DNA of 64,000 nt from NCBI GenBank assembly GCA_965222765.1, contig CBDCVG010000062.1, forward strand, positions 1-64,000, in the 5' to 3' direction. Made by a program: the position numbers and the translations under genes. Under the pieces are notes generated by a model that was not told where the DNA came from, did not search any database, and worked only from the letters and a program-made list of their open reading frames with translations. This DNA is from Caldora sp965222765 (GTDB lineage: Bacteria > Cyanobacteriota > Cyanobacteriia > Cyanobacteriales > Coleofasciculaceae). This document shows, in pieces, positions 50,726 through 60,976 of the stretch (the stretch's first letter is position 1; each line of letters opens with the position of its first letter).

Positions 50726-50929
50726 ATGTTAAGCAGCTTTGAACTCAAAAATTTTGGCACTATTCACCAACTTCAATGCGAAAATCCAGGTCGTATCAAT
50801 CTTATTATTGGTCGCAACGGTACTGGCAAGACTATCTTACTCAAAGCCCTCTACAGTGCCATGCATACCCTAGAAGCTTACGAGCGAGGTAACGAGCCTC
50901 GCAGCGCTGCTGCAAGCAGATCGCTTTAG
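50726..50929 (+). pseudogene. AAA ATPase N-terminal fragment
   Basis: From the ATG at 50726 the frame reads FELKNFGTIHQLQCENPGRI, NLIIGRNGTGKTILLKALYS and stops after about 67 codons. GRNGTGKT is a Walker A motif of the OLD/RecF-like AAA-15/21 ATPases, which are several hundred residues long. Everything after the first helix is missing. The next gene begins, on the other strand, 42 bases later, so the rest was deleted. Confidence 0.75.
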
Positions 50930-53195
50930 TCTTCCTCCACAGCAGTCAAAGAGAACATCGGAACTAAAGATTAAACCTTGACTCCTTCAATTTCCTCATC
51001 CGTTAAATCATACAATTCCCGTAACTTCTGCAATTTCTCCTCACTAGGCTGCCAGAAACCCCGCCCATGAGCTTCTAACATCCTGCCGACAACATTGCGA
51101 AATGCCTCTGGATTGGCTTCTTGTAACTTCTGTGCCATTTCTGCATCCAAGGCATAGGTATCCGCCGCTTGGTCATACACCCAGGAATCGGTAAAATCAG
51201 TAGTACCTCCCCAACCAATTAGGGCTGTCATTCGTTGGGAGATTTCATAGGCACCGCCGGAACCCTGCTCTGCCATCGCTTCTGCCCATTTGGGATTGAG
51301 TAACTTGGTTCGATACTCTAGTCGCAGTAAGTCTTCCAATTGGCGGGGAGTAGTATCTTTGGAAAAGCTTTCGACAAAAGAGGCATTGACTTTTTGACCT
51401 CCTTGCTGTTCTGCTGCCCGCTTCAATCCTCCCGTATTGGCGTAGTATTCCTGAATATCAGTAAGCCCGTATTCCACCGAGTCGATTTCTTGGACAATGC
51501 GATTAGTGGTTTGCAACAGCTGGTTGAGGATTTCTGGGCGAGCCTCACCCTTATCTTGTCTACCGTAACTAAAAATATTGCGATCGCGCCAAGTATTGCC
51601 TAACTCTTCCCCTGATTCCCAGTTACTATCCACTACTTGATCATTTACTAGGGAACCGAAGTCACCAGCGGGGTTGGAAAACAGGCGTGCTGAGGCATTC
51701 TCTACTCCTTGGGATTGCAAGGCTAGGGCATGTTTGCGAATAAAATTTTGCTCTTCCGGTTCTAAGAGTGCTGCTGCTCGTTGGAACAAATCATCTAGGA
51801 GTTCCAGAATATTGACAAAGGTATCTCGGAAGATACCAGATAGATTTGCTAAAACATCGATGCGAGGATGTCCTACTTCTGCTAAAGGCTTCAACTCATA
51901 ACGAACAATTCGCCCTGTACCTTCCTTTACAGGTTCCGCACCTACTAATTCTAGGAGAATACCTAAAGATTCTCCCTTAGTTTTAATGGCATCCAATCCC
52001 CATAACATCACCGCTACAGTTTCGGGATACTCCCCATTTTCTTCTAAGTGTTGGGCGATAATTTTCTGGGCAACTTCTCTCCCTCTTTCATAAGCAGCAG
52101 GGGAAGGCATACGATAAGGGTCAAGGGCATGGATATTCCTTCCCGTGGGTAAGACACCACAACCATCCCTAAGTAAATCCCCGCCTGGTGCTGGGGGGAT
52201 GTACTCTCCATTCAATCCCCGCAACAGATTGGTGATTTCCTCACTAGTTTGGGATAATAGGTCACGGATTTGTAAGGCTTCCTCTAATTTAGGGGTTTTA
52301 CCATTAAGGTCGAATTGTTGGGTTAGCTTAGCCTTATCTGTACCAACTGCCACTGCCTTAACCACCTCTTCCGGTAACTCCTCCCCAAAATATGCCTCAA
52401 GATAAGAAGCCAGTTGTTCGCTATCTGGTACTTCACCCAAAGTGTGCAACCCTGAGGAAAACAGACGTTGTTCCACCACTTGTAGGTAGTCGTATAGCTT
52501 CACTAAATAGTCGTTGAAGCTATGATCACTAAACATGCGGACATTTTCTGGAGTAAAGGCAATTCCTAATCGGTGAGCATCCTCGAAGTTACAATCTGCC
52601 TCTAATCCAGTATCCACAATCTTCTTGCAGATAGCTTCCTTGAGGAGATAATTTTTCTCTGGATTCTCCCGATACTCAGCAATTAAATCCCGTAGTGCCA
52701 TCAACTCTTTATATAAACCAGCCCGACCATAGGGTGGTACATTATGGGAAATCAGCACTCCATAACCCCGACGCTTGGCTAACATTGACTCGGACGGATT
52801 ATTGGCTGCATATATATATAGATTGGGCATATCTCCCAAGAGAATATCAGACCAAGAGTAGCCCGTATTACCCAAGGGAGAACCGGGTAACCATTCCACT
52901 GTGCCATGCATTCCAAAGTGAACTACTGCATGGGGATTAAAATCATTTTGTAGCCATTTGTAAAAAGCTGCATACTGGGGATGGGGCGTCAAATCCCTCT
53001 CAAACATCAGCCGCATCGGATCACCAGCAATACCTAGGGGTGGTTGAACACCAAGCCAAACATTCCCCAACTGTACACCACCAACGAATAACTCATCCCC
53101 ATCGGTTTTAATACCAGTGCCATTTAGAGATTGCCACTGTTTCTCAATACGAGTGGTTAGTAGATATCCCAGCCATTGCTCTAGGGTTTTGGCAT

Positions 53196-53252
53196 TAACT
53201 GTTGTTGGTTGTTGGTTATTTGTTGTTGGTTGTTGGTTGTTGGTTGTTTGCT
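53196..53252. repeat. GTTGTTGG/TTATTTG tract, in frame in segment 3 of the ChlH-like gene
   Basis: Read on the minus strand as KQTTNNQQPTTNNQQPTTVN. It sits in the linker before the conserved GNVWLGVQPP segment and does not break the frame. Confidence 0.85.
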
Positions 53253-54013
53253 TTATTACTAATTCATCTGCTTCTTTGACTCGGCGGATTAATGCTTCGC
53301 CATCTGTTGGTAACTCGCCGACATCGTAACCTTGTTCTTGGAGTGCCTGGAGTAATTTAACGAGCGATCGCGGTACATTGAGTAAGGCAGCGGTTCCGGT
53401 TGCTCCATATCCAGGGGGAAGCCATACAAAATAATGGCAATCCTACGGTTCGCTGGGGACGTCTGTCTCAGGGCAATCCAGCGCTTAACCCGCCCAGTTA
53501 AACGTTTGACTCGTTCAGGAATCAGATAGATATCTTCTCCTACTAAGCCACCTAGGGGTACAGTATCAATTGCACCATCTAGTTCTGGTAATGCATATAA
53601 TACGACAGATTGCAATCCCCCAATCCCTTGTCTTGTCCACGAGTAAATATCTTGAATTAGTAGGGGTGCAGCAATAATATAGGGGATATTCTTGGCAGTG
53701 AGGATCTGTTTCGCTACAGCTACCTGACGCCCTGCTTCCATAGAACCTGCTGGTCCTCCTACTAAGGGAAAACCAATTGTAGAGACAATGGCATCTACCT
53801 CTACAGCTTCTGGAGAAAGGGAAAGAGTTTCCCGATTGCCCTGCTGGCGTTGGGCAGTTTCGTAGCTAGAAGTCAGCCAATCTCGCACAGCAACATGTCC
53901 TTCCACACCATTGATAAAGATAGGTAGAGGAATAAGTCCAGCTTGTTCAAAATAGCGAATTAATTGGGGGATATAGGGTTGTTTGGTGATGACATGTTTG
54001 CGATAGAGGAGAA

Positions 54014-54195
54014 TGGCAACAATTGGTTGTTTGTTATTGGTTGTTTGTTGTTGGTTGTTAGTTATTGGTTGTTTGTTGTTGGTTGTTTGGAATCGGGATT
54101 TGCTCTCCCCCCTCTTCCTTGTCTCCCCCAGCTCTTCCTTTTCTCCCCATCTCCCCATCTCTCCATCTCCCCATCTCCCCATCTCCCCCTTTGAT
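54014..54195. repeat. Compound repeat tract breaking the ChlH-like gene
   Basis: GTTGTTTG-type heptamers (54020-54090) are followed by a CTCCCCAT octamer array (54115-54192). On the minus strand one frame gives RGRWGDGEMERWGDGE, another GEMGRWGDGEMGRWGE and QTTNNKQPITNNQQQTTNNK. The total length is not a multiple of three relative to the flanking frames. Confidence 0.92.
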
Positions 54196-55011
54196 ACCAT
54201 TCCAAATATTCCCGTGGGGATTCAAAGTAACCGTCGTAGTCGGGATGCAGTAAACCCATATTTGGGGTTTCCACTGGGGGAGGAATTTCTCCTATCTGTA
54301 ACCCTAAGTATTTCTCGGCAATTGTCCAGAACATTGAGGCGACGTTATCGGAACCGCCAGCATTCCAGTAACCGTAAATAATCAGCCAGTTGCGCAAGTC
54401 TTGGACTTTTTTGGCAGGAATGTATTTCAGTAGCTTGGGGCCAGTTTTCAAGAAGCTGAGGTAACCTGCAAGACGATCCTCTTCTTTTCCACTGGAAAAC
54501 TTACTCAGGATAAATTTAATCGGCTTGGGCATTCCTTTGGGCTTATCCCCGATTTTAAAAGCACCTAGTTGGGTAAGACTCATCAGCTCTAAGGCTGACT
54601 CAAATACCAACCGAATGGGGATAGAATGCACCCTTTCCCGCAGCCACAAAACTTGGTCATAATCAAAGATGAGACTACAGAAGAAAACATCGGCACCTTG
54701 GAGCACTTCTGCAACTGCGGTAGGTTCGGTAGAAAGAGAGCGATCGTTAAAGACTCGAATATCTAATTTAGGACAGCGCTGTTGTGCCAACTGGGCGGCT
54801 TTGCGGTACAACTCAGAGTTAAACGATTCAAACCCAGTAATTAAGACTATGCGTTTCATGCCCCAAGCTCGAAATATTTCTTCATCTTTCATTGTACTGA
54901 ACAGCCAGTTTTTGAATTGCTTGACCAAAAAAAGGTGTGGAACGATGCTTTAGCCTTCTGTCTTGTTCAGTACAAAGCAGGAGAAAAGAAGAAGGAGGAT
55001 GTCAACGATAG

Positions 55012-57648
55012 TTAATTGATCTTTCGGGGAATTTCAATAATGAACTCTGCACCTTGCTCTAACTCAGAAAGGCAGCACAATTGACCACCGTGCCTTTCCA
55101 CCACAATCTGGTAACTAATGGATAACCCTAAACCAGTCCCTTTGCCCACTGGTTTGGTAGTAAAGAAAGGGTCAAACAACCTTGAGCGTACATCCGAATT
55201 AATACCAATTCCATTGTCGGCTATCTGAATGGCTACCCAATCATGACTCATTACTTGGGTTTTAACTCGAATTATTGGGTCCCAGTCCGAAGTGTTTGAT
55301 TCTCTTTGAGCCGTGAACTCTCTGAGGGAATCAATGGAATTAGCCAATAGGTTCATAAATACCTGATTGAGTTGATCTGGGTAGCACTCTACTGGAGGTA
55401 GCTCACCATAATCTTTAATTACACAGATTTCCAAATCACCACTTCTAGCTTTGAGCCGATGCTGGAGAATTCTCAGGGCAATGTCAATTCCTTGATGGAT
55501 ATCAACTTCTTTTTTTTCTGCTTCATCCAGCCGGGAGAAATTGCGCAAGTCTTGAACAATCGCCATAATCCGATCAGTTCCTACCTTCATCGAATTCAGA
55601 ACACTGGGCAAATCGGACTGCAGAAACTCTAGTTCAATGGCTTCAATTTCCTCTCTAATTGCTGGCGTTGTTTCAGGATACTGCTGTTGATACAGTTCCA
55701 CTAATCTTAGTAAGTCTTGAGTGTATTCTTGGGCATGGGGAAGATTGCCAGAAACAAAGCTAAGTGGGTTATTAATTTCATGGGCGATACCAGCAACCAG
55801 TTGTCCCAAACTCGACATTTTTTCTGTATGAACCAGTTGTGTTTGAGTTTGTTGGAGTTTTTGCAGGGTTTTAGAGAGCTTCGTTGCTTGCTCTTTGGAT
55901 TTGGCTTCAGATTTTTTTAGTGCTTCAGTAATCCGCTGGCGCCGGAGTATTTCCACAGAAAGTTCTTGATTCGTTTTTAATAATTCCTGTGTGCGCTCTA
56001 TTACTCTTTGAGAGAGCTGCTCCTTAGCTGTTTGTATTTCCTGGAATTTTTGCCTGAGTATTTCTGCCATGAAGACAAAGTTATCAACCAGAGACTTTAC
56101 CTCTACTATCGTGCTATAGGGCCAATTAATTCTTTGGTGCAATGTAAGTTTGTCAGGGAGGTTTGTGGTTACTACTGCCAGCTGCTCTATCGGTCTCATG
56201 AGGCGGTGACTGAGTAAACTCGATAAGATGATTGCTACCAAACTAATCAACAGTATTAGCGTCAGACCAATGATGTAACCATTTTGTAGAGAATTTATGT
56301 GTGATAGGCTGGGCGCTTCCACAACTAGAGTCCAAGCCAACTCTTGATAAATAGGAGTCTCCTGCACATAGAAAGATTTTTGCCAACGCACCATCGCTGG
56401 CATATCTCCCGATGGCAGCCATCGGCAAATCTTGCTGCTTAGGCAATGCATCTCGCCATTTTGGTTGTGGTCAAAAGCTTCTGTGGGCTTCAAATCTTTG
56501 CGCGTGCTCATAATGACCTTGTTTTGAGCATCAAGGAGGGAAATTTCCACATCTACCGGATAGCTGTCAGAGAGGAATAGTTCCCTAACTTGCCTCCCAT
56601 CAATATGAGCAGTAACAGTGCCCAGAAAGTGAGTACCCCTGTTAACTGGTAAGCTTTGGATGATAAGTGGCTTTGCCACACCAGGGTTTTTTGTCCAGAG
56701 ATAAGATACCGTTGGTTGCCTAGTCCCAACCAACTTGGAGTTATCAGGAGGATTACCGATGGTTGTCTTGATCTGTGGATAAGAGCTTATGAGTTGATTA
56801 CTATCATCAACAATATAGATTTGGCGGAAGTCGGCAAAGAGATAGTTCGTTAGTTGTGTACTTTGCTGTAATTCCTTTGATGATGCCATCTGCCCACTAG
56901 CTGCCACGTTTGCTAGTTTTTGAAGAGCATAATGGTGGTTTCGAGACCACAGATTCACTTGAGAGGCTAAGTCAGTTGAGACAATTTGGAGATTAACTTC
57001 TATATTCTTCTGTATATTGCTTGAATTCAGTCTACTCTGCCAGACTATGAGTGTTAAGGTGGGAAAGAAAACAAATACCACTAATAGGGTTGATAATATT
57101 TGCTCTAGGGAGAGGGTTTTGGTTAATTTTGTCTGTTTCGACCATTGGTAAATCGGCGAGTAAGATAGCAATAAACTGGCAATTAGAGCGTTAAAGATGC
57201 CATTAACAGATTGCTTGAGCATGATTAAGACCACTGCCCTCATTGGCATACCCATTACCACAAAGTAGAACAGATACACCAAAGGTATGCCGAGCAACAT
57301 CCAGTAAATCCCATCGAGCAGTGCTAAATTTCTGGACTTACGGCGCAGCCCCCAACTAATACTCAAGGCTTCCAAACTGAAAATCAGCGCCGCATAGGGG
57401 TGTTTCCACAGAAAGATTGTCTGCAAACTCGCAATGATGCCTGCTATAGTACCCCACACTCCTCCGTAGAGAAACACTACCATCAACACAGCAATACTTC
57501 CAAACAGAAAATCCACTCCAAAAAAAAGTGGCAGGCTCAAATAATTTCCTAGATAGCCTGCTGTGATAAAACTTGCCAGTATGATGTACCTTTTGAAGGC
57601 AGAATTTAAATATTTTTTACGGTAGTTGAATAAGTTATTTCTAACCAT
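55012..57648 (-). CDS. Membrane sensor histidine kinase
   Basis: An 878-aa kinase. The first 180 residues hold about five TM helices (for example LPLFFGVDFLFGSIAVLMVV), resembling a MASE1-type or 5TM sensor module. TM6 (LSTLLVVFVFFPTLTLIVW) leads to an extracytoplasmic Cache-like domain (about 215-455). TM7 and HAMP are followed by a coiled coil. HisKA has His at about 624 in GIAHEINNPLS and the ATPase ends with DNGIGI, GTGLGLSI and EQGAEFIIEIP. The partner response regulator is not adjacent. Signal unknown. Confidence 0.92.
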   Translation of the reverse strand: MVRNNLFNYRKKYLNSAFKRYIILASFITAGYLGNYLSLPLFFGVDFLFGSIAVLMVVFLYGGVWGTIAGIIASLQTIFLWKHPYAALIFSLEALSISWGLRRKSRNLALLDGIYWMLLGIPLVYLFYFVVMGMPMRAVVLIMLKQSVNGIFNALIASLLLSYSPIYQWSKQTKLTKTLSLEQILSTLLVVFVFFPTLTLIVWQSRLNSSNIQKNIEVNLQIVSTDLASQVNLWSRNHHYALQKLANVAASGQMASSKELQQSTQLTNYLFADFRQIYIVDDSNQLISSYPQIKTTIGNPPDNSKLVGTRQPTVSYLWTKNPGVAKPLIIQSLPVNRGTHFLGTVTAHIDGRQVRELFLSDSYPVDVEISLLDAQNKVIMSTRKDLKPTEAFDHNQNGEMHCLSSKICRWLPSGDMPAMVRWQKSFYVQETPIYQELAWTLVVEAPSLSHINSLQNGYIIGLTLILLISLVAIILSSLLSHRLMRPIEQLAVVTTNLPDKLTLHQRINWPYSTIVEVKSLVDNFVFMAEILRQKFQEIQTAKEQLSQRVIERTQELLKTNQELSVEILRRQRITEALKKSEAKSKEQATKLSKTLQKLQQTQTQLVHTEKMSSLGQLVAGIAHEINNPLSFVSGNLPHAQEYTQDLLRLVELYQQQYPETTPAIREEIEAIELEFLQSDLPSVLNSMKVGTDRIMAIVQDLRNFSRLDEAEKKEVDIHQGIDIALRILQHRLKARSGDLEICVIKDYGELPPVECYPDQLNQVFMNLLANSIDSLREFTAQRESNTSDWDPIIRVKTQVMSHDWVAIQIADNGIGINSDVRSRLFDPFFTTKPVGKGTGLGLSISYQIVVERHGGQLCCLSELEQGAEFIIEIPRKIN

Positions 57649-57951
57649 AGTCTGAGCTTATAGGAGCTGGGGAGCAACAAGAAATCGATCCTGCCAAGCA
57701 CGATATAGGCAGAATTAATAACCATTATCTAGTCAAGGTAATACTACTTAAAGCTTGCTGAATAAGTCGATTGATTCGGGTTTTGAAGTAATGAGCATTA
57801 GAAGGCAGGAGGCAGGAGGAACAAGAGTTTTTCTTGCCTAAAAAGAATTCAGAAACTAGTTATATCAAGGTGTTTAGCCATCTTGTATTCATTTATAGTT
57901 TCTCGAGAGTAATGAGTAATGAGTCAAGAATTCATTAGGATTTCCCGGTTA

Positions 57952-58074
57952 AAGTGCAAAGTTTTTGTATCGATAGACTCAAAAAACTTGGACTAAGTTT
58001 AGCCTAAAAAGGATTTAGACCCTTGTATGGCATAGCTTCCACACTCATGCAGCAAACCCTACTTAAAGCAAATT
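57952..58074 (-). mobile_element. IS end, copy 2
   Basis: On the minus strand it reads TAGGGTTTGCTGCATGAGTG, then TGGAAGCTATGCC. It aligns with 12690-12803 along its length, including TTTGCACTTT at the inner side. No transposase follows, so it is a solo end. Confidence 0.55.
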
Positions 58075-58237
58075 ATTAAGCCGTTTCTCGTCTTCCCAGA
58101 TACTTCCTCAGTATTTAGATTTATATATCTTCTCTATTTTAATTAATAAATTATTAAAACTTTCCTAAAACACAATAATCGTAATAAACAAAGAAGTATG
58201 CACATTTATCTACTTTGTTTCTTAAAGAGTCTAAAGA

Positions 58238-58306
58238 TTCACCGAAAGCGGCTATCCCTCCCATTCCTTAAGGGATGGGAGGGATAGCCGCCCGCCGCTT
58301 GGTTGT
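58238..58306 (+). mobile_element. Solo palindromic end of IS200/IS605-type element, copy 2
   Basis: The core 58249-58290 is a 42-base palindrome with 21-base arms and one mismatch (CGGCTATCCCTCCCATTCCT and its complement). Flanks CACCGAAAG and CCCGCCGCTTGG match the copy at 13177-13240. It lies just beyond the 3' end of the nnr gene. Confidence 0.6.
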
Positions 58307-58316
58307 TAGTTGTTTG

Positions 58317-59894
58317 TTATATAAGTCTTCTCATTACTGGTATCAGATACTGAGACAAGGTAAAAGCATCTACCCCTAATTCTGTCCGCTCCTGAGCTAC
58401 CAAAATCCCCGCTTGAGCATGACACCAAGCTGCGGTTGCTACCTTTGCTGACACTGACTGCTCAACTCTGGCTGGTTGCGCCACTAAACCCCCTAAGAGT
58501 CCAGTTAGTACATCTCCACTACCCCCACGGGCTAGAGCGGGTGTGCTCTCAGGAATCAGCCAGAGAGAGTTTCCTGTACCCATTGCGCCTTCTGAATAGT
58601 GGGAAGCTATGGCAGTTCTAGCTCCCTTCAACAAAACAATTGCACGACTTAGCTGGGAAGCTTTGCGCACTGCACTTACTCTATTTGGTAGTAGTTCTGC
58701 TGAATCAGGGAATAAACGCTTGAACTCACCCTCATGTGGTGTTAACACCGTAGGTGCTCGACGAGTTAATAAAGAAGGGATAGTTCTCAGTTGAGCCAGG
58801 ATATTTAAGCCATCGGCATCTAACACCAGAGGAGATGCAACAGTTAATACTTCTTCTACTACCGGCTTAGCATCCAAAGTCAAACCAGGACCACAAGCGA
58901 TCGCACTATAATTAGTCAAGTTAACTGTTTCTGGTAACTGTGCGATCGCTCCTGTTGGTGTTTCTGGACAACCAATAATTAGGGCTTCTGGCAATTGACT
59001 CACCAGTAAAGGCTTGAGAGATTCTGGTACAGCAATGGAGAGCATCCCCACCCCACTAGCACGAGCTCCTAATCCCATTAAAATTGCTGCTCCAGAATAC
59101 TTTTTGGAGCCACCAATCAAGAGTAGATGCCCTTCTTGGTACTTGTGAGTTACTAGTGAACGAGTTAAAGGTAAACAAGCCTTAGCTACTGCTGTAGTTA
59201 TCCGTCGTACTTCTGGTGTTTCTCCCAACACCGACTGGATATCCTTTATCGGGATGTCAAAATCAATTAACTCTGCCTCACCGATATACTCCAATGCTTG
59301 ATCTTGGAGAAATGCCAGTTTCCATAACCCCAAGCAAAAAGTGCGGGTAGCTCGAACCGCAGTTCCTAAAACTTCCCCTGTATCAGTGTGCAAACCAGAA
59401 GGTAAGTCAATGCTGACAATCGGTTGAGTCCACTGATTTAACAGCTCGACAGCCTCAGCAATGTTACCAGAAAGCGATCGCACTAGCCCAAAACCAAACA
59501 AGCCATCAATGATTAACTCACATTGTTCTAAAGGCTGAATTTGCTCATAACAGGGAATACCTAAACTCGCTGCATACTGAGCATGGTGGGAAGTAAGTTC
59601 CTTGAGTTTGGTAAACGGACGATAAATGTGCACCTCATAACCTTGGAAATGCAACTCACGAGCCACTACCAAAGCATCACCACCATTATGCCCCGGCCCG
59701 ACTAACACACCAACTCTAGTTTCCCTCGAAAGAGGAAAAAGCGATCGCACCCTACGAGCAATCAATCCTGCTACCTTTTCCATCAACGCCGCCACTGGCA
59801 TCCCTACCTCAAAGATGCGCTCTTCAATCTCGCGCATCTGTTGGGAATTTACTACTATTTGCTCAATTTGTTCTCGTTGATGTTTGTCTTGCAT
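58317..59894 (-). CDS. nnrD: Bifunctional NAD(P)HX epimerase/dehydratase
   Basis: A 525-aa fusion that repairs hydrated NAD(P)H. The N-terminal YjeF domain (1-225) has GVLVGPGHNGGDALVVAREL and the epimerase IVSIDLPSGLHTDTG. The C-terminal carbohydrate-kinase-like dehydratase (235-525) has KYSGAAILMGLGARASGVGM, LTPHEGEFKRLFP and ARGGSGDVLTGLLGGL, with the catalytic Asp in GSGDVL. Complete, and a standard bacterial arrangement. Confidence 0.95.
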   Translation of the reverse strand: MQDKHQREQIEQIVVNSQQMREIEERIFEVGMPVAALMEKVAGLIARRVRSLFPLSRETRVGVLVGPGHNGGDALVVARELHFQGYEVHIYRPFTKLKELTSHHAQYAASLGIPCYEQIQPLEQCELIIDGLFGFGLVRSLSGNIAEAVELLNQWTQPIVSIDLPSGLHTDTGEVLGTAVRATRTFCLGLWKLAFLQDQALEYIGEAELIDFDIPIKDIQSVLGETPEVRRITTAVAKACLPLTRSLVTHKYQEGHLLLIGGSKKYSGAAILMGLGARASGVGMLSIAVPESLKPLLVSQLPEALIIGCPETPTGAIAQLPETVNLTNYSAIACGPGLTLDAKPVVEEVLTVASPLVLDADGLNILAQLRTIPSLLTRRAPTVLTPHEGEFKRLFPDSAELLPNRVSAVRKASQLSRAIVLLKGARTAIASHYSEGAMGTGNSLWLIPESTPALARGGSGDVLTGLLGGLVAQPARVEQSVSAKVATAAWCHAQAGILVAQERTELGVDAFTLSQYLIPVMRRLI

Positions 59895-60134
59895 AAATTA
59901 GCTATTATCGAGCAGGTTAATGTCCTCATTTACCTCCATTCTCTAGCCAAAGTGTTCGCTCGCCTACATCGTAAGATGATTAAGCTATGAGGGTAAACTC
60001 CGCCATAGCATAGTGAAGCATTTCTATCTAATCGCTCAAACCCTAGATTCTTCGTTCCGCTTTGCTACACTCAGAATGACAAATTATACCTTTGCCAACT
60101 TTTCAAACGCCCTCTGAAATTACAACCCCAATTT

Positions 60135-60782
60135 TTACCTACCAAAGAAAACTCTCGCATTCATGCCATGGGATTTGAGATAATTGCTCCATTGTTCTGC
60201 TAGTCCTCGATTATCAAACGGACCAATAGCTACATGTGGTCCTCTGGGAGCAGTTCTTTGGCGAACCCCATTGGGAGCAGCACCCAGCTGAACTACCTGA
60301 GCCGCAATATTTGGTAAGTCTGTTTGTGCTCCAGGAATGACGACAAGATAGAGGCGATCGCGAGAAGCTCTTCTAGGAGTAGCAGTATTAGCTTGATTAG
60401 GTGAATTGGGTGCTTGGTAATTGTACTCTCTCTCAGAAGCTGGGTAATTGGGTGCAGATGGGCGTAACGGTGAGTCAGGAAGAAAATAGGGCGAGTTTTG
60501 GGGTAATGATGAAGCTGGTGGCGAGCTTAATGCAGGTGTAGATAAAGGTGATGAAGGTGGTAACTCTTCGCCAAAGATTATTGGTTTGTTTAAGGATTGA
60601 GCACTAGCTGGAGTAAGAGGAGTGCTTAATCCAATCCCTAACAATAATATGGGTATCGAAAAGGTCAAGAAACCGGTTTTCTGTTGGGCAAATGCTGAGC
60701 TTTTGTTGTCTTCCTCACAAGAAACCGGGTTTCTGAGAACTAGTGTAATTGGAAACCTGAGTAGTTTTAGATAGCTGGTCAT
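60135..60782 (-). CDS. Exported SPOR-like protein with a repeat-split signal region
   Basis: A 215-aa protein. The hydrophobic segment FSIPILLLGIGLSTPLTPAS ends in ASA as a signal peptide would. A Pro/Ser-rich linker (about 70-135) leads to a C-terminal SPOR-like domain (LYLVVIPGAQTDLPNIAAQV, HVAIGPFDNRGLAEQWSNYL, NARVFFGR), which may bind peptidoglycan. Before the signal, residues 17-42 come from two palindromes AGAAACCGGGTTTCT (60667-60734), inserted between LLRFPITLVL and FSIPILL. Start uncertain for this reason. Confidence 0.75.
   Translation of the reverse strand: MTSYLKLLRFPITLVLRNPVSCEEDNKSSAFAQQKTGFLTFSIPILLLGIGLSTPLTPASAQSLNKPIIFGEELPPSSPLSTPALSSPPASSLPQNSPYFLPDSPLRPSAPNYPASEREYNYQAPNSPNQANTATPRRASRDRLYLVVIPGAQTDLPNIAAQVVQLGAAPNGVRQRTAPRGPHVAIGPFDNRGLAEQWSNYLKSHGMNARVFFGR
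60667..60734. repeat. Paired AGAAACCGGTTTCT palindromes inside a gene
   Basis: AGAAACCGGTTTTCT (60668-60682) and AGAAACCGGGTTTCT (60720-60734) enclose 37 bases. The unit is a frequent cyanobacterial dispersed palindrome. It is translated as LRNPVSCEE ... QQKTGF. Confidence 0.8.
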
Positions 60783-60976
60783 GGTAGTAATTTATCTCAT
60801 TAGCTAGTCTAGATGGTTGCTATAGCAAGTATCTTAGCTAAACCCGCCCCGGGTGAGGAAAAAAAGTAAGTGTGGGGAGCTGGGGGAACAAGAGGGGTGA
60901 ACGAAAAAAAGGGTGGGGAGATGTAGACAATAGCAATTGTAGTATGATATACTTCAAAATGATTTGCCTGCCCTAA

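Larger units (their letters stand above)
50971..54859 (-). pseudogene. ChlH/BchH-type magnesium chelatase H subunit, two frameshifts
   Basis: Three frame segments form one protein of about 1290 aa. Segment 1 (54859-54062) begins MKRIVLITGFESFNSELYRK and ends at YLEWYQ, then enters repeats. Segment 2 (54200-53289) restarts from the same repeats and reads YRKHVITKQPYIPQLIRYFE to IAIILYGFP. Segment 3 (53418-50971) continues PGYGATGTAALLNVPRSLVK and runs to the C-terminus EEIEGVKV, with VVHFGMHGTVEWLPG and NIYIYAANNPSE-like motifs. Frameshift 1 lies in the repeat tract at about 54062-54190; frameshift 2 fits a lost base in the G5 run 53414-53418 (minus strand C5). The BchH-like sequence suggests a second chelatase H paralogue rather than the main ChlH. 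Assembly error is possible for the homopolymer. Confidence 0.85.
57649..58316. other. Intergenic region with mobile-element debris
   Basis: It contains a GGCAGGA heptamer run at 57804-57822, a short GAGTAAT run at about 57908-57928, the IS-end copy 57952-58074 and the near-perfect palindrome 58249-58290. No gene is seen. Confidence 0.6.
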
